Positions 8,649-16,341 of a stretch of 64,000 bases of DNA are shown in pieces. The stretch spans positions 1,606,764 to 1,670,763 of the forward strand of contig NZ_LT669940.1 of NCBI RefSeq assembly GCF_900128505.1, given 5' to 3'. Position 1 is the stretch's first letter, and each line of letters opens with the position of its first letter. Both the position numbers and the translations under genes were made by a program. The stretch comes from Parabacteroides timonensis (lineage in GTDB: Bacteria; Bacteroidota; Bacteroidia; Bacteroidales; Tannerellaceae). The notes beneath the pieces are model-generated. The model was not told the DNA's origin. It worked only from the letters and a program-made list of their open reading frames with translations, and made no database searches.

Positions 8649-9649
8649 AATTCAATTAAATCATCAGGCTTATACACTTTTGCAGCAACTTTCCCTATTA
8701 CTTCCGGCCACTTCATCGGAGAGAGACCGTTCCCAGGGCGTTTAACTGTCAGATTCTGCTCTGTAAAGGTCTCCCCTTTCTCTATTTTACGAGCAGCAAC
8801 AATGCTTTTTCTCGCAATAAGAATATTCTTTTCTTCAGAATGAGTCACTTGCTTATCATACTTACCAAGGGCCTTCTCGATATTCCTTATAGACGTAACC
8901 ATTGTTTTCAGTTCATCTGGCTCTAACGACGCTTTATGATCAGGACCTTCCATAGAACGGCTTAAGGTAAAATGCTTTTCAATGACAGTAGCTCCCAAAG
9001 CAACAGCAGCAACCGGCACTTCTATTCCTTTAGTATGATCAGAATAACCAACTCTGATACTGAACTTTTCCTTCAAAAATTGCATTGCATGCAAATTAAC
9101 ATCTTCCATAGGAGTAGGATATTCCGTATTACAATGCAAAATAGTAATCATATCTTTCGAAATGCCATTATTAACCAACAAATTGACAGCATCTGAAATT
9201 TCTCCATAAACAGACATTCCTGTCGAAAGAATAACAGGCTCATGATAACCGGCTATTCGCTTCAAATAGGGATAATTGGTTATTTCCCCCGACGGAACTT
9301 TCCATATACCCAAATGCAAATCACCCAGGAAGTCGATACTTTCCAAATCAAATGCCGTCGAAAGAAAACGAACGCCTTTCATTGCACAATACTCTATCAA
9401 TATTTTATGCTGAGCCGAAGATAATTCCAGTTTTTTCAACATTTCATATTGAGTGGATGCCTTATGCATATTATTTTTTTGATATTCAGCCATCAAAGCA
9501 TCTTTCGATACTAAACGATCCGCACTGAATGTCTGAAACTTGACATAATCGACTCCAGCTTCTGCAGCAACATCAACCAACTGCTTCGCTATTTCAATGG
9601 AACCATTATGATTAACGCCAGCTTCTGCAATAATAAGCGTTTTTCCCAT
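8645..9649 (-). CDS. legI: Legionaminate synthase (NeuB family)
   Basis: 334 residues. N-terminal NeuB TIM barrel: IIAEAGVNHNGSIEIAKQLVDVAAEAGVDYVKFQTF, WKVPSGEITNYPYL, ILSTGMS, HCNTEYPTPMEDVNL and the metal-binding region GYSDHTKG...EKHFTLSRSMEGPDHKASLEP. C-terminal SAF (antifreeze-like) domain from about residue 275 (SIVAARKIEKGETFTEQNLTVKRPGNGLSP). It condenses phosphoenolpyruvate with the C6 amino sugar to form the nine-carbon acid. Full length for the family, and four bases after legH. The family is certain; legionaminate rather than sialate is from context. Confidence 0.87.
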   Translation of the reverse strand: MGKTLIIAEAGVNHNGSIEIAKQLVDVAAEAGVDYVKFQTFSADRLVSKDALMAEYQKNNMHKASTQYEMLKKLELSSAQHKILIEYCAMKGVRFLSTAFDLESIDFLGDLHLGIWKVPSGEITNYPYLKRIAGYHEPVILSTGMSVYGEISDAVNLLVNNGISKDMITILHCNTEYPTPMEDVNLHAMQFLKEKFSIRVGYSDHTKGIEVPVAAVALGATVIEKHFTLSRSMEGPDHKASLEPDELKTMVTSIRNIEKALGKYDKQVTHSEEKNILIARKSIVAARKIEKGETFTEQNLTVKRPGNGLSPMKWPEVIGKVAAKVYKPDDLIEL

Positions 9650-9653
9650 CAGA

Positions 9654-10292
9654 TCACAATTTTATTTTTAGTAATGCCGGATTCCCGGAATAAATTCCTT
9701 TTCTTATTATATTTTTCCGAATCATACTTCCTGCTGCAAAAACGCATCCATCGGTAATACTAATACCATTTACCAAAACAGATTGACTACCCAAGAATAC
9801 ACCTTGCCCTACTGTACAATTACCGTTTACCATCGTACCGGTAGAAATATGACAATAATCACCAATAACAGCATCATGCTCTATGTTGGCAAAGGTATTG
9901 ATAATGCATCCTGCACCTACATGTGCATCCGCATTAATCACAGCCTGGTGCATGACCACACTGCCTTCACCTATCGATGCAAATCTTGAGACACGAGCTG
10001 TCGATGCCACTAATGTAGCAAAATGACCACCTGCACTTTTTATTCGTTCATGCAATTTTATCCGCAAAGAAGGATCTTTTATATGCCCGACAGTCACCAC
10101 GAACAAAGCGTCTTCCACATAATCGGATATATTATCATCCGTACCGATTACAGGATAGCCTAAAACTGTCGAACCGACCAACTCGGGTATATCCAATATA
10201 CCTCCAATGGAGTATCCTGCACTTTCGGCGACATCGATCACAGACTTGCAATGTCCTCCACCTCCTACCAGTATGATTTTTTTATCGTTCAT
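9654..10292 (-). CDS. legH: Sugar N-acyltransferase, LegH/NeuD/PglD family
   Basis: 212 residues. An N-terminal Rossmann-like part (KKIILVGGGGHCKSVIDVAESAGYSIGGILD) precedes a left-handed beta-helix with hexapeptide repeats (VVMHQAVINADAHVGAGCIINTFANIEHDAVIGDYCHISTGTMVNG), ending in a coil with SGNPALLKIKL. This is the architecture of PglD/NeuD acetyltransferases, which move an acetyl group from acetyl-CoA to the 4-amino group of the sugar. The conserved His (IEHDAVIGD) expected as general base is present. It overlaps legC by four bases. The acyl group could be other than acetyl. Confidence 0.82.
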   Translation of the reverse strand: MNDKKIILVGGGGHCKSVIDVAESAGYSIGGILDIPELVGSTVLGYPVIGTDDNISDYVEDALFVVTVGHIKDPSLRIKLHERIKSAGGHFATLVASTARVSRFASIGEGSVVMHQAVINADAHVGAGCIINTFANIEHDAVIGDYCHISTGTMVNGNCTVGQGVFLGSQSVLVNGISITDGCVFAAGSMIRKNIIRKGIYSGNPALLKIKL

Positions 10293-11428
10293 AAACGAAC
10301 ACTACTCGGAATATTTACAATACGTTCTTCGAACCAATAAGTATTAATCAAATCATCCGTTTCACAATTTTCAAACATTGGAAGTTTATTCATCAATCCC
10401 CAAACAGGACGTGTCATAACTCCGTTATCATTCGTGTACTCCAAAAATCGATCACGATCGGATTTATCAGGAAGTATAACTGCATTCAACCAATAATTGG
10501 AACAACTATCACCCGGCTCTGTAAAGAAATCCATCGATAAATCAGCAAAGAATTTTTTATATATCTCAGCTGTCTCACGTTTGTTTTCCACATAACGACT
10601 AATATTCTCCATCTGGGCACAACCTAATGCTGCATTTATATTTGGCATACGGTAGTTGTAACCGATATGATCATGTATGAACTCCCAACGATGGGGTACT
10701 TTAGCCTGTGTTGTCAGATGCTTCGCATACGCTCCCAGTTCATGATCTCTGAACAAAAGTATACCACCACCACCTGTCGTTATCGTTTTATTTCCATTAA
10801 AACTGATCACTCCTATTTTACCAAATGTGCCGGTATGTTGCCCTTTATAAAAACTACCGATACTTTCAGCGGCATCTTCCACCAACTCGATATTGTATCG
10901 ATCACATACACGTGCCAGTTCGGATATTTTAACCGGATGCCCGAACGTATGCATCGGTACACAAGCTTTTATTCGACGACCGGTTTTCTTATTATAACAA
11001 AAACCGTTCTTCATTTCAGCAGAAGCCTGCAGCCATTTCTCTAATTTTTCAGGCGACAATCCCATCGTATCCTTATCTACATCGATAAAAACAGGATGTG
11101 CACCAATATAACTGATGGCATTAGCCGTTGCAACAAATGTCAAAGCCTGCGATATTACTTCATCGTTCCGCTCTACCCCAACCAGCAACAAGGCCATATG
11201 AAGCGCATTTGTTCCGCTGACACAGACAACAGCTTTCGCTGTACCCGTATAATCGACAATCATTTCTTCGAAACGATCGACGAATTTACCGACACTGGAT
11301 ACGAACGTAGTATCTATGCATTCGTTCAGATACTTCTTCTCATTTCCTATAAAGCACGGTGCATGAAGAGGAACCAGTTCATCTGTACCATACAACTTAT
11401 GAATAAAATCAACTACCGACTTATACAT
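10289..11428 (-). CDS. legC: PLP-dependent sugar aminotransferase, LegC-like (DegT/DnrJ/EryC1)
   Basis: 379 residues. DegT-family aminotransferase: CVSGTNALHMALLLVGV, DEVISQALTFVATANAISYIGAHPVFIDVD, the phosphate/PLP contact VEDAAESIGSFYKGQHTGTFG, and ISFNGNKTITTGGGGILL with the Schiff-base lysine in NGNKTIT. It adds the 4-amino group to the 4-keto-6-deoxy sugar made by LegB, with glutamate as donor. The N-terminus is about 30 residues longer than many DegT members, as seen in LegC. It overlaps legB by eight bases and legH by four. Confidence 0.85.
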   Translation of the reverse strand: MYKSVVDFIHKLYGTDELVPLHAPCFIGNEKKYLNECIDTTFVSSVGKFVDRFEEMIVDYTGTAKAVVCVSGTNALHMALLLVGVERNDEVISQALTFVATANAISYIGAHPVFIDVDKDTMGLSPEKLEKWLQASAEMKNGFCYNKKTGRRIKACVPMHTFGHPVKISELARVCDRYNIELVEDAAESIGSFYKGQHTGTFGKIGVISFNGNKTITTGGGGILLFRDHELGAYAKHLTTQAKVPHRWEFIHDHIGYNYRMPNINAALGCAQMENISRYVENKRETAEIYKKFFADLSMDFFTEPGDSCSNYWLNAVILPDKSDRDRFLEYTNDNGVMTRPVWGLMNKLPMFENCETDDLINTYWFEERIVNIPSSVRL

Positions 11429-12398
11429 TATACATATCAGCTTTATACTTCTTCAAATTATCTTTATCCAAAAACCAGTCGATTGTCTCTTTCAATCCCT
11501 CCTCCAATGAATAAGAAGGAACAAAATCGGTTAATGATTTAATCTTTGTGTTATCTCCCCATAAACGGAATACTTCCGAGTTTTTAGGACGAATCCGGGC
11601 TTCATCTTCAATGAACCTGACATCCGAGTTCATAAGCCGGGCTATTGTATTCAATGTGTCGCGCATAGAGATTTCAAAGTTACTGCAAATATTGACCTCT
11701 TGCCCTATCGCTGCTTCACATTTTGAAAGCTCAATAAATCCCTTACATGTATCTTTGACAAAATTAAAATCACGTGTAGGAGTCAAATCACCCAGTTTAA
11801 TTTCTTTTTTACCATTCGCTATTTGAGTAATAATTGTCGGAATTATAGCCCGTGCCGATTGACGCGGTCCATAAGTATTAAAAGGTCTTACCAACACTAT
11901 CGGCAATTCAAATGCATTATAAAAGCTCATAGCTATTGCATCTGCACCAATCTTTGTAGCAGAATAGGGCGACTGAGGTTGTTTCGGATGTTTCTCATCG
12001 ATTGGTACATATTGAGCAGTACCATACACTTCCGAAGTAGATGTAATAAGTACTCTTTCCACTCCGTTTTCCTTAGCTGCCTGACATATATTTAAAGTTC
12101 CCTTGATATTTGTATCGACGTAACTATCTGGTGCTACATAAGAATAAGGAATAGCGATCAAAGCAGCCAGATGAAATATCTGTTTGACATCCTTAGTTAT
12201 ATGTTTACAAAAATAAGGATCGCGAATATCTCCTGTTACAACTTCTAAATTAGGATGTTTTACATCATTCAACCACCCCCAATCATTAAAAGAATTATAA
12301 TAAGAGAGTGCTTTAACCTGATATCCCTGTTCCAACAACATCTCAGTTAAATGAGAACCGATAAATCCATCGGCGCCTGTAACCAATACTCTTTTCAT
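11421..12398 (-). CDS. legB: NAD-dependent 4,6-dehydratase, LegB-like
   Basis: 325 residues, extended SDR family. TGADGFIGSHL (NAD binding) at the start, then HLAALIAIPYSYVAPDSYVDTNIKGT, ITSTSEVYG and SPYSATKIGAD (the Y-x3-K pair), RPFNTYGPRQSARAIIP and TRDFNFVKD. These are the motifs of sugar-nucleotide 4,6-dehydratases without C5 inversion. It would convert GDP- or UDP-GlcNAc to the 4-keto-6-deoxy sugar, the first dedicated step of the legionaminate backbone. It is the first of the nine sugar genes, five bases after wzz. Residual doubt is over the nucleotide (GDP or UDP). Confidence 0.85.
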   Translation of the reverse strand: MKRVLVTGADGFIGSHLTEMLLEQGYQVKALSYYNSFNDWGWLNDVKHPNLEVVTGDIRDPYFCKHITKDVKQIFHLAALIAIPYSYVAPDSYVDTNIKGTLNICQAAKENGVERVLITSTSEVYGTAQYVPIDEKHPKQPQSPYSATKIGADAIAMSFYNAFELPIVLVRPFNTYGPRQSARAIIPTIITQIANGKKEIKLGDLTPTRDFNFVKDTCKGFIELSKCEAAIGQEVNICSNFEISMRDTLNTIARLMNSDVRFIEDEARIRPKNSEVFRLWGDNTKIKSLTDFVPSYSLEEGLKETIDWFLDKDNLKKYKADMYNV

Positions 12399-12402
12399 GA
12401 TC

Positions 12403-14016
12403 TTACTTTGTTTCTTTAAATTCTTTCTTCAATGCCAAAAACTGTTCTTTACCAAACAGATAGCCTATAGGTACCAACAATGTAAAAAGTAACATACCGA
12501 AAGCTGCATATAATTTACGCGGTCCGATAGGATGTTGTTTTACATAAGGAGTTTCTATCACGCGTGCACGTTCTTTTTTCTCTCCGATGGATAAAGCCAG
12601 GTCTTCTCTCTTTTGTAAAAGTATTAAATAAACGGCCTGGAATATCTCCTGCTGACGTTTATAATCGACATATTCTCTTTCTATAGAAGGAACTGCCCCC
12701 ATCTTGTCCATCAGTTGTTTCTCTTTGCTAGTCAGATCATCCAAAGTCATTTTTACACCTTTCTTTGCATTCTCGATAGACAGATAAACACTTTCTCTTA
12801 ATTGATCGACCTGCTTGTTAACCTGATCAATCAAAGGGTTATTCCCCTTCGTACTCTGCAAAATCTTAGCCCGTTCGAGTAAAGCTTCATTATAAGTCGA
12901 TATCGGACTGGACTTTTCGCCATCGCTGATCGACAATAAAGCAGGAATCAAGTTATAACGATTCTGTGGGTCTTTAATATAGCTATCAAGTAACTCTACC
13001 ACACGCATCTGGGCTTCCAGCTCTATAATTTTAACCTGAAGATCTTTTACTTGCTCTACATAGAATTGGACATCATATTCTATGTCCGTCATTTTATTTT
13101 GTATCTTATAACGTTCTATTTGCATTTCAACCTTGCTAAGGTCATTCATTACGCTTTGAATACGTCCATCTAAAAATTCAATAGATTTTTCACTTTCATG
13201 ACGTTTAACAGAATCTTCCTGATAATTATAAATATCAATCAATTTGTTAAGCATGTCCAACCCTCTGCGTCTCTCATAATCCGTATAAGAGATTTCTATT
13301 ACATTCGCATTCTTTGAATAGTCTTCAAACGATAATTCATCGGATAAAGTTTCTGCCGTCCAACCGGCAGGAGCAACCTCTATATCCATGGATAATGGTT
13401 TCACGACATCTCCTGCATAAGATAATGTAAAATTACCACCATCCAGTTCTATATTTGCAGGTAATGATTCGAAATTCAAACGGATTTTATCTTCGCTTTC
13501 AGGTGATTCGATCTTCACCGAAACCCGTCCGTCTTTCTTTATATTAACATCAAACGTGTATGTTCCATTCAATTTTGATAATATTGCATTATCCGGAACT
13601 AAGCGAAGAGGTATATCCTCATACATTTTATATTGGTAAGCATAGGGCTTATAATAAGACACATTCAATCCCAGTGCCAAAACCATTTCTTTTAAAGTTG
13701 AAATAGAAGTCAATTTGGCCATTTCATCATCCAAATTGACACTACCACCGCTAATACCACCCAAACCGAAAGATTTCATCAATCCGGTTGCTTCTCCTAC
13801 ATTAAATCCGGAGCCTGCATTACTCTTGTCTTCCAATAGTTGTATTTTCGCCATTAACTCATAGGTCTTTGGCGTAAAGATGAGATATAGCAATGCCGGT
13901 ATAAAAGAAATAATCCCTGCTATTACAAACAACTTCCAATGCCGCACATAAGAAATAATAATTTTCTTTAGACTAATTGTTTCTTTATCAGGCTGAATAG
14001 ACTCCATATTCTTCAT
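12403..14016 (-). CDS. wzz: Polysaccharide chain-length determinant (Wzz/Wzc N-terminal type)
   Basis: 537 residues with a membrane helix near each end (WKLFVIAGIISFIPALLYLIF at about 27-47; KLYAAFGMLLFTLLVPIGYLFG near the C-terminus). Between them is a long periplasmic part with coiled-coil segments, and the second helix is preceded by the P-x2-P element PIGPRK. This is the polysaccharide co-polymerase layout that sets chain length and contacts the Wza channel. There is no C-terminal tyrosine-kinase domain (no Walker motifs), so it is the Wzz-like form. It sits 12 bases after the wza-like gene. Confidence 0.85.
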   Translation of the reverse strand: MKNMESIQPDKETISLKKIIISYVRHWKLFVIAGIISFIPALLYLIFTPKTYELMAKIQLLEDKSNAGSGFNVGEATGLMKSFGLGGISGGSVNLDDEMAKLTSISTLKEMVLALGLNVSYYKPYAYQYKMYEDIPLRLVPDNAILSKLNGTYTFDVNIKKDGRVSVKIESPESEDKIRLNFESLPANIELDGGNFTLSYAGDVVKPLSMDIEVAPAGWTAETLSDELSFEDYSKNANVIEISYTDYERRRGLDMLNKLIDIYNYQEDSVKRHESEKSIEFLDGRIQSVMNDLSKVEMQIERYKIQNKMTDIEYDVQFYVEQVKDLQVKIIELEAQMRVVELLDSYIKDPQNRYNLIPALLSISDGEKSSPISTYNEALLERAKILQSTKGNNPLIDQVNKQVDQLRESVYLSIENAKKGVKMTLDDLTSKEKQLMDKMGAVPSIEREYVDYKRQQEIFQAVYLILLQKREDLALSIGEKKERARVIETPYVKQHPIGPRKLYAAFGMLLFTLLVPIGYLFGKEQFLALKKEFKETK

Positions 14017-14028
14017 TTTTCATTTTTA

Positions 14029-14826
14029 TTATTTGACAATTGCTACTATCACACTCGTTACAATTGATACAGTAGTCATTATAGTCGTTAACAAAGACAT
14101 TGTGAACTGCCTGTCTGAACTTGTACGAGTACGTTGTTTATTCTTTATCGGTTCTACATAGACAACATCATTTTGTTTCAAATAAAAACCGGGAGACGCA
14201 AATGCAGCCGGATCTGTCAAATCTATTCGAATTATATCTTTCTGACCTTCATTTTCACGTATTACCAAAACATTCTTTCGATTCGCTGTAATCGGCAAAT
14301 CACCAGCCATACCTAAAGCATCTAAAATAGTCATTCTATCGTTCTTTATTGAAAATGGCCCTGGTCTGCTTACCTCTCCCATAACAGTTACTTTAAAATT
14401 CAGGATTTGTACATTTACCAGAGGTTTCTCAACATATTTAGATATCATCTCTTCCATTTTTTCCGCTAACTGTAAACGGGTCAGACCTGCTACGTAAATC
14501 TTTCCTAATACCGGAAAATTGATATATCCATCACGATCGACCAAATAAGTATATAGAGACTGGGAGCCTGTAACAGGTTGTTCGCCTTCTGAAGAATAAG
14601 AAAAAGCAGGAGGATTAAACGGTGTTACAGATGCAGGGTCCCAAGCTGCAACAGTAATAGATAATAAATCATCATAGGTTATACCTGTTATATATTTCTG
14701 ACTCATATTCGCCAACTGCTCTGTTGATAATGAGTCAATGCCTTGAAAATAAACAACATCTTTCGGCGTAGAACAGGCACACATCAAGCCACAAAAGAAT
14801 GCAAATAAATAATACTTCAACTTCAT
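14029..14826 (-). CDS. wza: Polysaccharide export outer-membrane lipoprotein (Wza/BexD family)
   Basis: 265 residues. Lipoprotein signal MKLKYYLFAFFCGLMCAC (Cys at about 18) followed by STPKDVVYFQGIDSL, which is the usual start of Bacteroidetes Wza homologues. Next come a poly_export domain (YDDLLSITVAAWDPASVTPFN, DRDGYINFPVLGKIYVAGLTRLQLAEKMEEMI) and an SLBB domain (VTVMGEVSRPGPFSIKNDRMTILDALGMAGDL). A hydrophobic helix at the very end matches the outer-membrane helix of Wza-like channels. It is the first gene of the operon and has a clear promoter. Confidence 0.88.
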   Translation of the reverse strand: MKLKYYLFAFFCGLMCACSTPKDVVYFQGIDSLSTEQLANMSQKYITGITYDDLLSITVAAWDPASVTPFNPPAFSYSSEGEQPVTGSQSLYTYLVDRDGYINFPVLGKIYVAGLTRLQLAEKMEEMISKYVEKPLVNVQILNFKVTVMGEVSRPGPFSIKNDRMTILDALGMAGDLPITANRKNVLVIRENEGQKDIIRIDLTDPAAFASPGFYLKQNDVVYVEPIKNKQRTRTSSDRQFTMSLLTTIMTTVSIVTSVIVAIVK

Positions 14827-14862
14827 CCTAATTTACTTATTATATTTCGATTCTAAAAATTG

Positions 14863-14870
14863 CAAAGATA
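14863..14870 (-). promoter_or_regulatory. -7 box of the legionaminate/export operon
   Basis: TATCTTTG on the minus strand, 37 bp before the wza start. It is the only consensus box I find for the 13-kb operon, so it should drive all of it. Confidence 0.65.
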
Positions 14871-14879
14871 CAATTTTCA

Positions 14880-14895
14880 TAGCAACCTTTTGCTA
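14880..14895. promoter_or_regulatory. Inverted repeat next to the operon promoter (possible operator)
   Basis: TAGCAA-CCTT-TTGCTA, a perfect six-base inverted repeat 10-25 bp upstream of the -7 box, between the expected -33 and -7 elements. A second, weaker dyad (ATTACAT/ATGTAAT) lies at 14915-14936. Position suits a repressor or activator site, but no regulator gene is adjacent. Confidence 0.4.
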
Positions 14896-15076
14896 CAGGT
14901 AGCTTATAAAAACTATTACATTTATAACGATGTAATATATCAGATATTGCTGCTTCACCCATAAAAAACTCAACATATTTTAGTGTTTCTCCACAAAATA
15001 TAAATCATAATAGTAATACATAACCAAGTTTCACACGAGACAGATTGAAAGAATAGGATATTATTTCTTTTTCAAG

Positions 15077-15084
15077 TACTTTTG
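15077..15084 (+). promoter_or_regulatory. -7 box of the cvfB-like gene
   Basis: TACTTTTG, 21 bp before the ATG at 15105. Matches TAnnTTTG. Confidence 0.6.
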
Positions 15085-15104
15085 TACAAAAATATATTAG
15101 ATAT

Positions 15105-15950
15105 ATGCTTGAAGTAGGAAAATACAACACACTCAAAATAGTCAAAGACCTGGATTTTGGAGTTTATCTGGATGGCGGCAATGGAAAAGAGATACTTCTT
15201 CCGGCTCGTTATGTTCCTAAAAACGTAAAACCGGGAGATGAAGTGGAAGTCTTTATCTATCATGATAATGAAGGTAGACTCATAGCCACTACAGCCCATC
15301 CGCTGGCAACTGTCGGTGAATTTAAGTTTATGGAAGTCAAATCGGTCAACAATACAGGGGCTTTTCTGGAATGGGGCTTGATGAAAGATTTGCTCGTACC
15401 TTTCAAGGAACAGAAAATGCCGATGCGGGAAGGCAAATGGTATCTGGTGTATGTTCATATTGACCATATTACAGGACGCATTGTCGCTTCTGCCCGTATC
15501 GATAAGTATTTGGACAATGTGATACCCGAATATACTCCCAATCAGGAAGTCGACTTGTTAGTTGCCGATGAAACAGAGATCGGCTATAAAGTTATCATCA
15601 ATAACCTTCATTGGGGGCTGGTTTATTATAATGAAGTCTTCCGCCGTCTGGAAAAAGGGGAGGCAATTAAAGGTTATATCAAAGGAGTCAGAGAAGATGA
15701 AAAAATAGATGTAAGCCTCACTCCGCTGGGATATCAGAAAATAGAAGGATTAGCCGGTACTATTCTCGAATCCTTAAAAAGCCAGGGAGGATTTATTGCA
15801 GTACATGATAAAAGTGATCCGGAGGTCATTCAATCGCTTTTTCAATGTAGTAAAAAAAGCTTCAAGCAAGCGATCGGAACTCTTTATAAACAACATCTTA
15901 TCACATTGGAGGACGGTGGTATAAGTTTGTCTCGTCCTGATTTTGGTTGA
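15105..15950 (+). CDS. S1-domain RNA-binding protein, CvfB/YitL family
   Basis: 281 residues. Opens with VGKYNTLKIVKDLDFGVYLDGGNGKEILLPARYVPKNVKPGDEVEVFIYHDNEGRLIATT, a first S1-like OB domain, followed by a second S1 copy (FMEVKSVNNTGAFLEWGLMKDLLVPFKEQ) and a third in the middle. The C-terminal 60 residues (AVHDKSDPEVIQSLFQCSKKSFKQAIGTLYKQHLI) form the winged helix characteristic of CvfB. Family members bind RNA, and Staphylococcus CvfB affects virulence gene expression. Single-gene unit with its own promoter; it faces the lepA gene across a terminator region. Confidence 0.87.
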   Translation: MLEVGKYNTLKIVKDLDFGVYLDGGNGKEILLPARYVPKNVKPGDEVEVFIYHDNEGRLIATTAHPLATVGEFKFMEVKSVNNTGAFLEWGLMKDLLVPFKEQKMPMREGKWYLVYVHIDHITGRIVASARIDKYLDNVIPEYTPNQEVDLLVADETEIGYKVIINNLHWGLVYYNEVFRRLEKGEAIKGYIKGVREDEKIDVSLTPLGYQKIEGLAGTILESLKSQGGFIAVHDKSDPEVIQSLFQCSKKSFKQAIGTLYKQHLITLEDGGISLSRPDFG

Positions 15951-16070
15951 CTATGATAAAAACACTTCGGATAAAAAGTATATCTTCCTGAAAAAGTTTA
16001 TTATTTAGGAAGGAATAGTTTATAGAATAACATCCCTCTTTCTACATCATTATTCATAAACTTCTAATCA

Positions 16071-16152
16071 TTTGACCTGGGTCAAATATAAGTTTCACCA
16101 GGGTCAACTAAAAACACGACCTGGGTCAAACAATCGTTTCACTAAGGACAAA
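16071..16152. repeat. Four 16-bp palindrome-like units at exact 22-bp spacing
   Basis: Units begin at 16071, 16093, 16115 and 16137. Unit 1 is TTTGACCTGGGTCAAA, a seven-base perfect dyad with a two-base centre; units 2 and 3 keep ACC-x-GGGTCAA and unit 4 is degenerate. The six-base spacers are unrelated in sequence. The array is between the convergent cvfB-like and lepA genes, so it is not in a promoter. The spacing is two turns of B-DNA and is not a multiple of three, so it is not coding. The rest of 15951-16341 is AT-rich with no gene, apart from the terminator at 16252. Confidence 0.75.
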
Positions 16153-16251
16153 TGATTAATTCATTCCGACTTTACCACGAGCTATATATAATCAAATATC
16201 TTAAAATCAATAGAATTGCCTCTAAAAAAACAGATCAAAAACATTATACAA

Positions 16252-16290
16252 AAAAGGTGACGCCGTTTGCTTAGTATGGCGTCACCTTTT
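16252..16290 (-). terminator. Terminator of lepA (likely bidirectional)
   Basis: AAAAGGTGACGCC and GGCGTCACCTTTT form a 13-bp perfect stem around a 13-base loop. On the minus strand it is followed by a T run, 50 bp past the lepA stop; on the plus strand it ends in TTTT. Confidence 0.85.
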
Positions 16291-16341
16291 AGATATTGAT
16301 TATAATAGCTTCGTTTATATATTTCTTTTTTGAAGCTGTTT

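Noticed and set aside
16071..16152. Possible CRISPR array or terminator cluster
   Set aside because: Units of 16 bp with six-base spacers are too short for CRISPR, and the lepA terminator is a separate, better hairpin at 16252.
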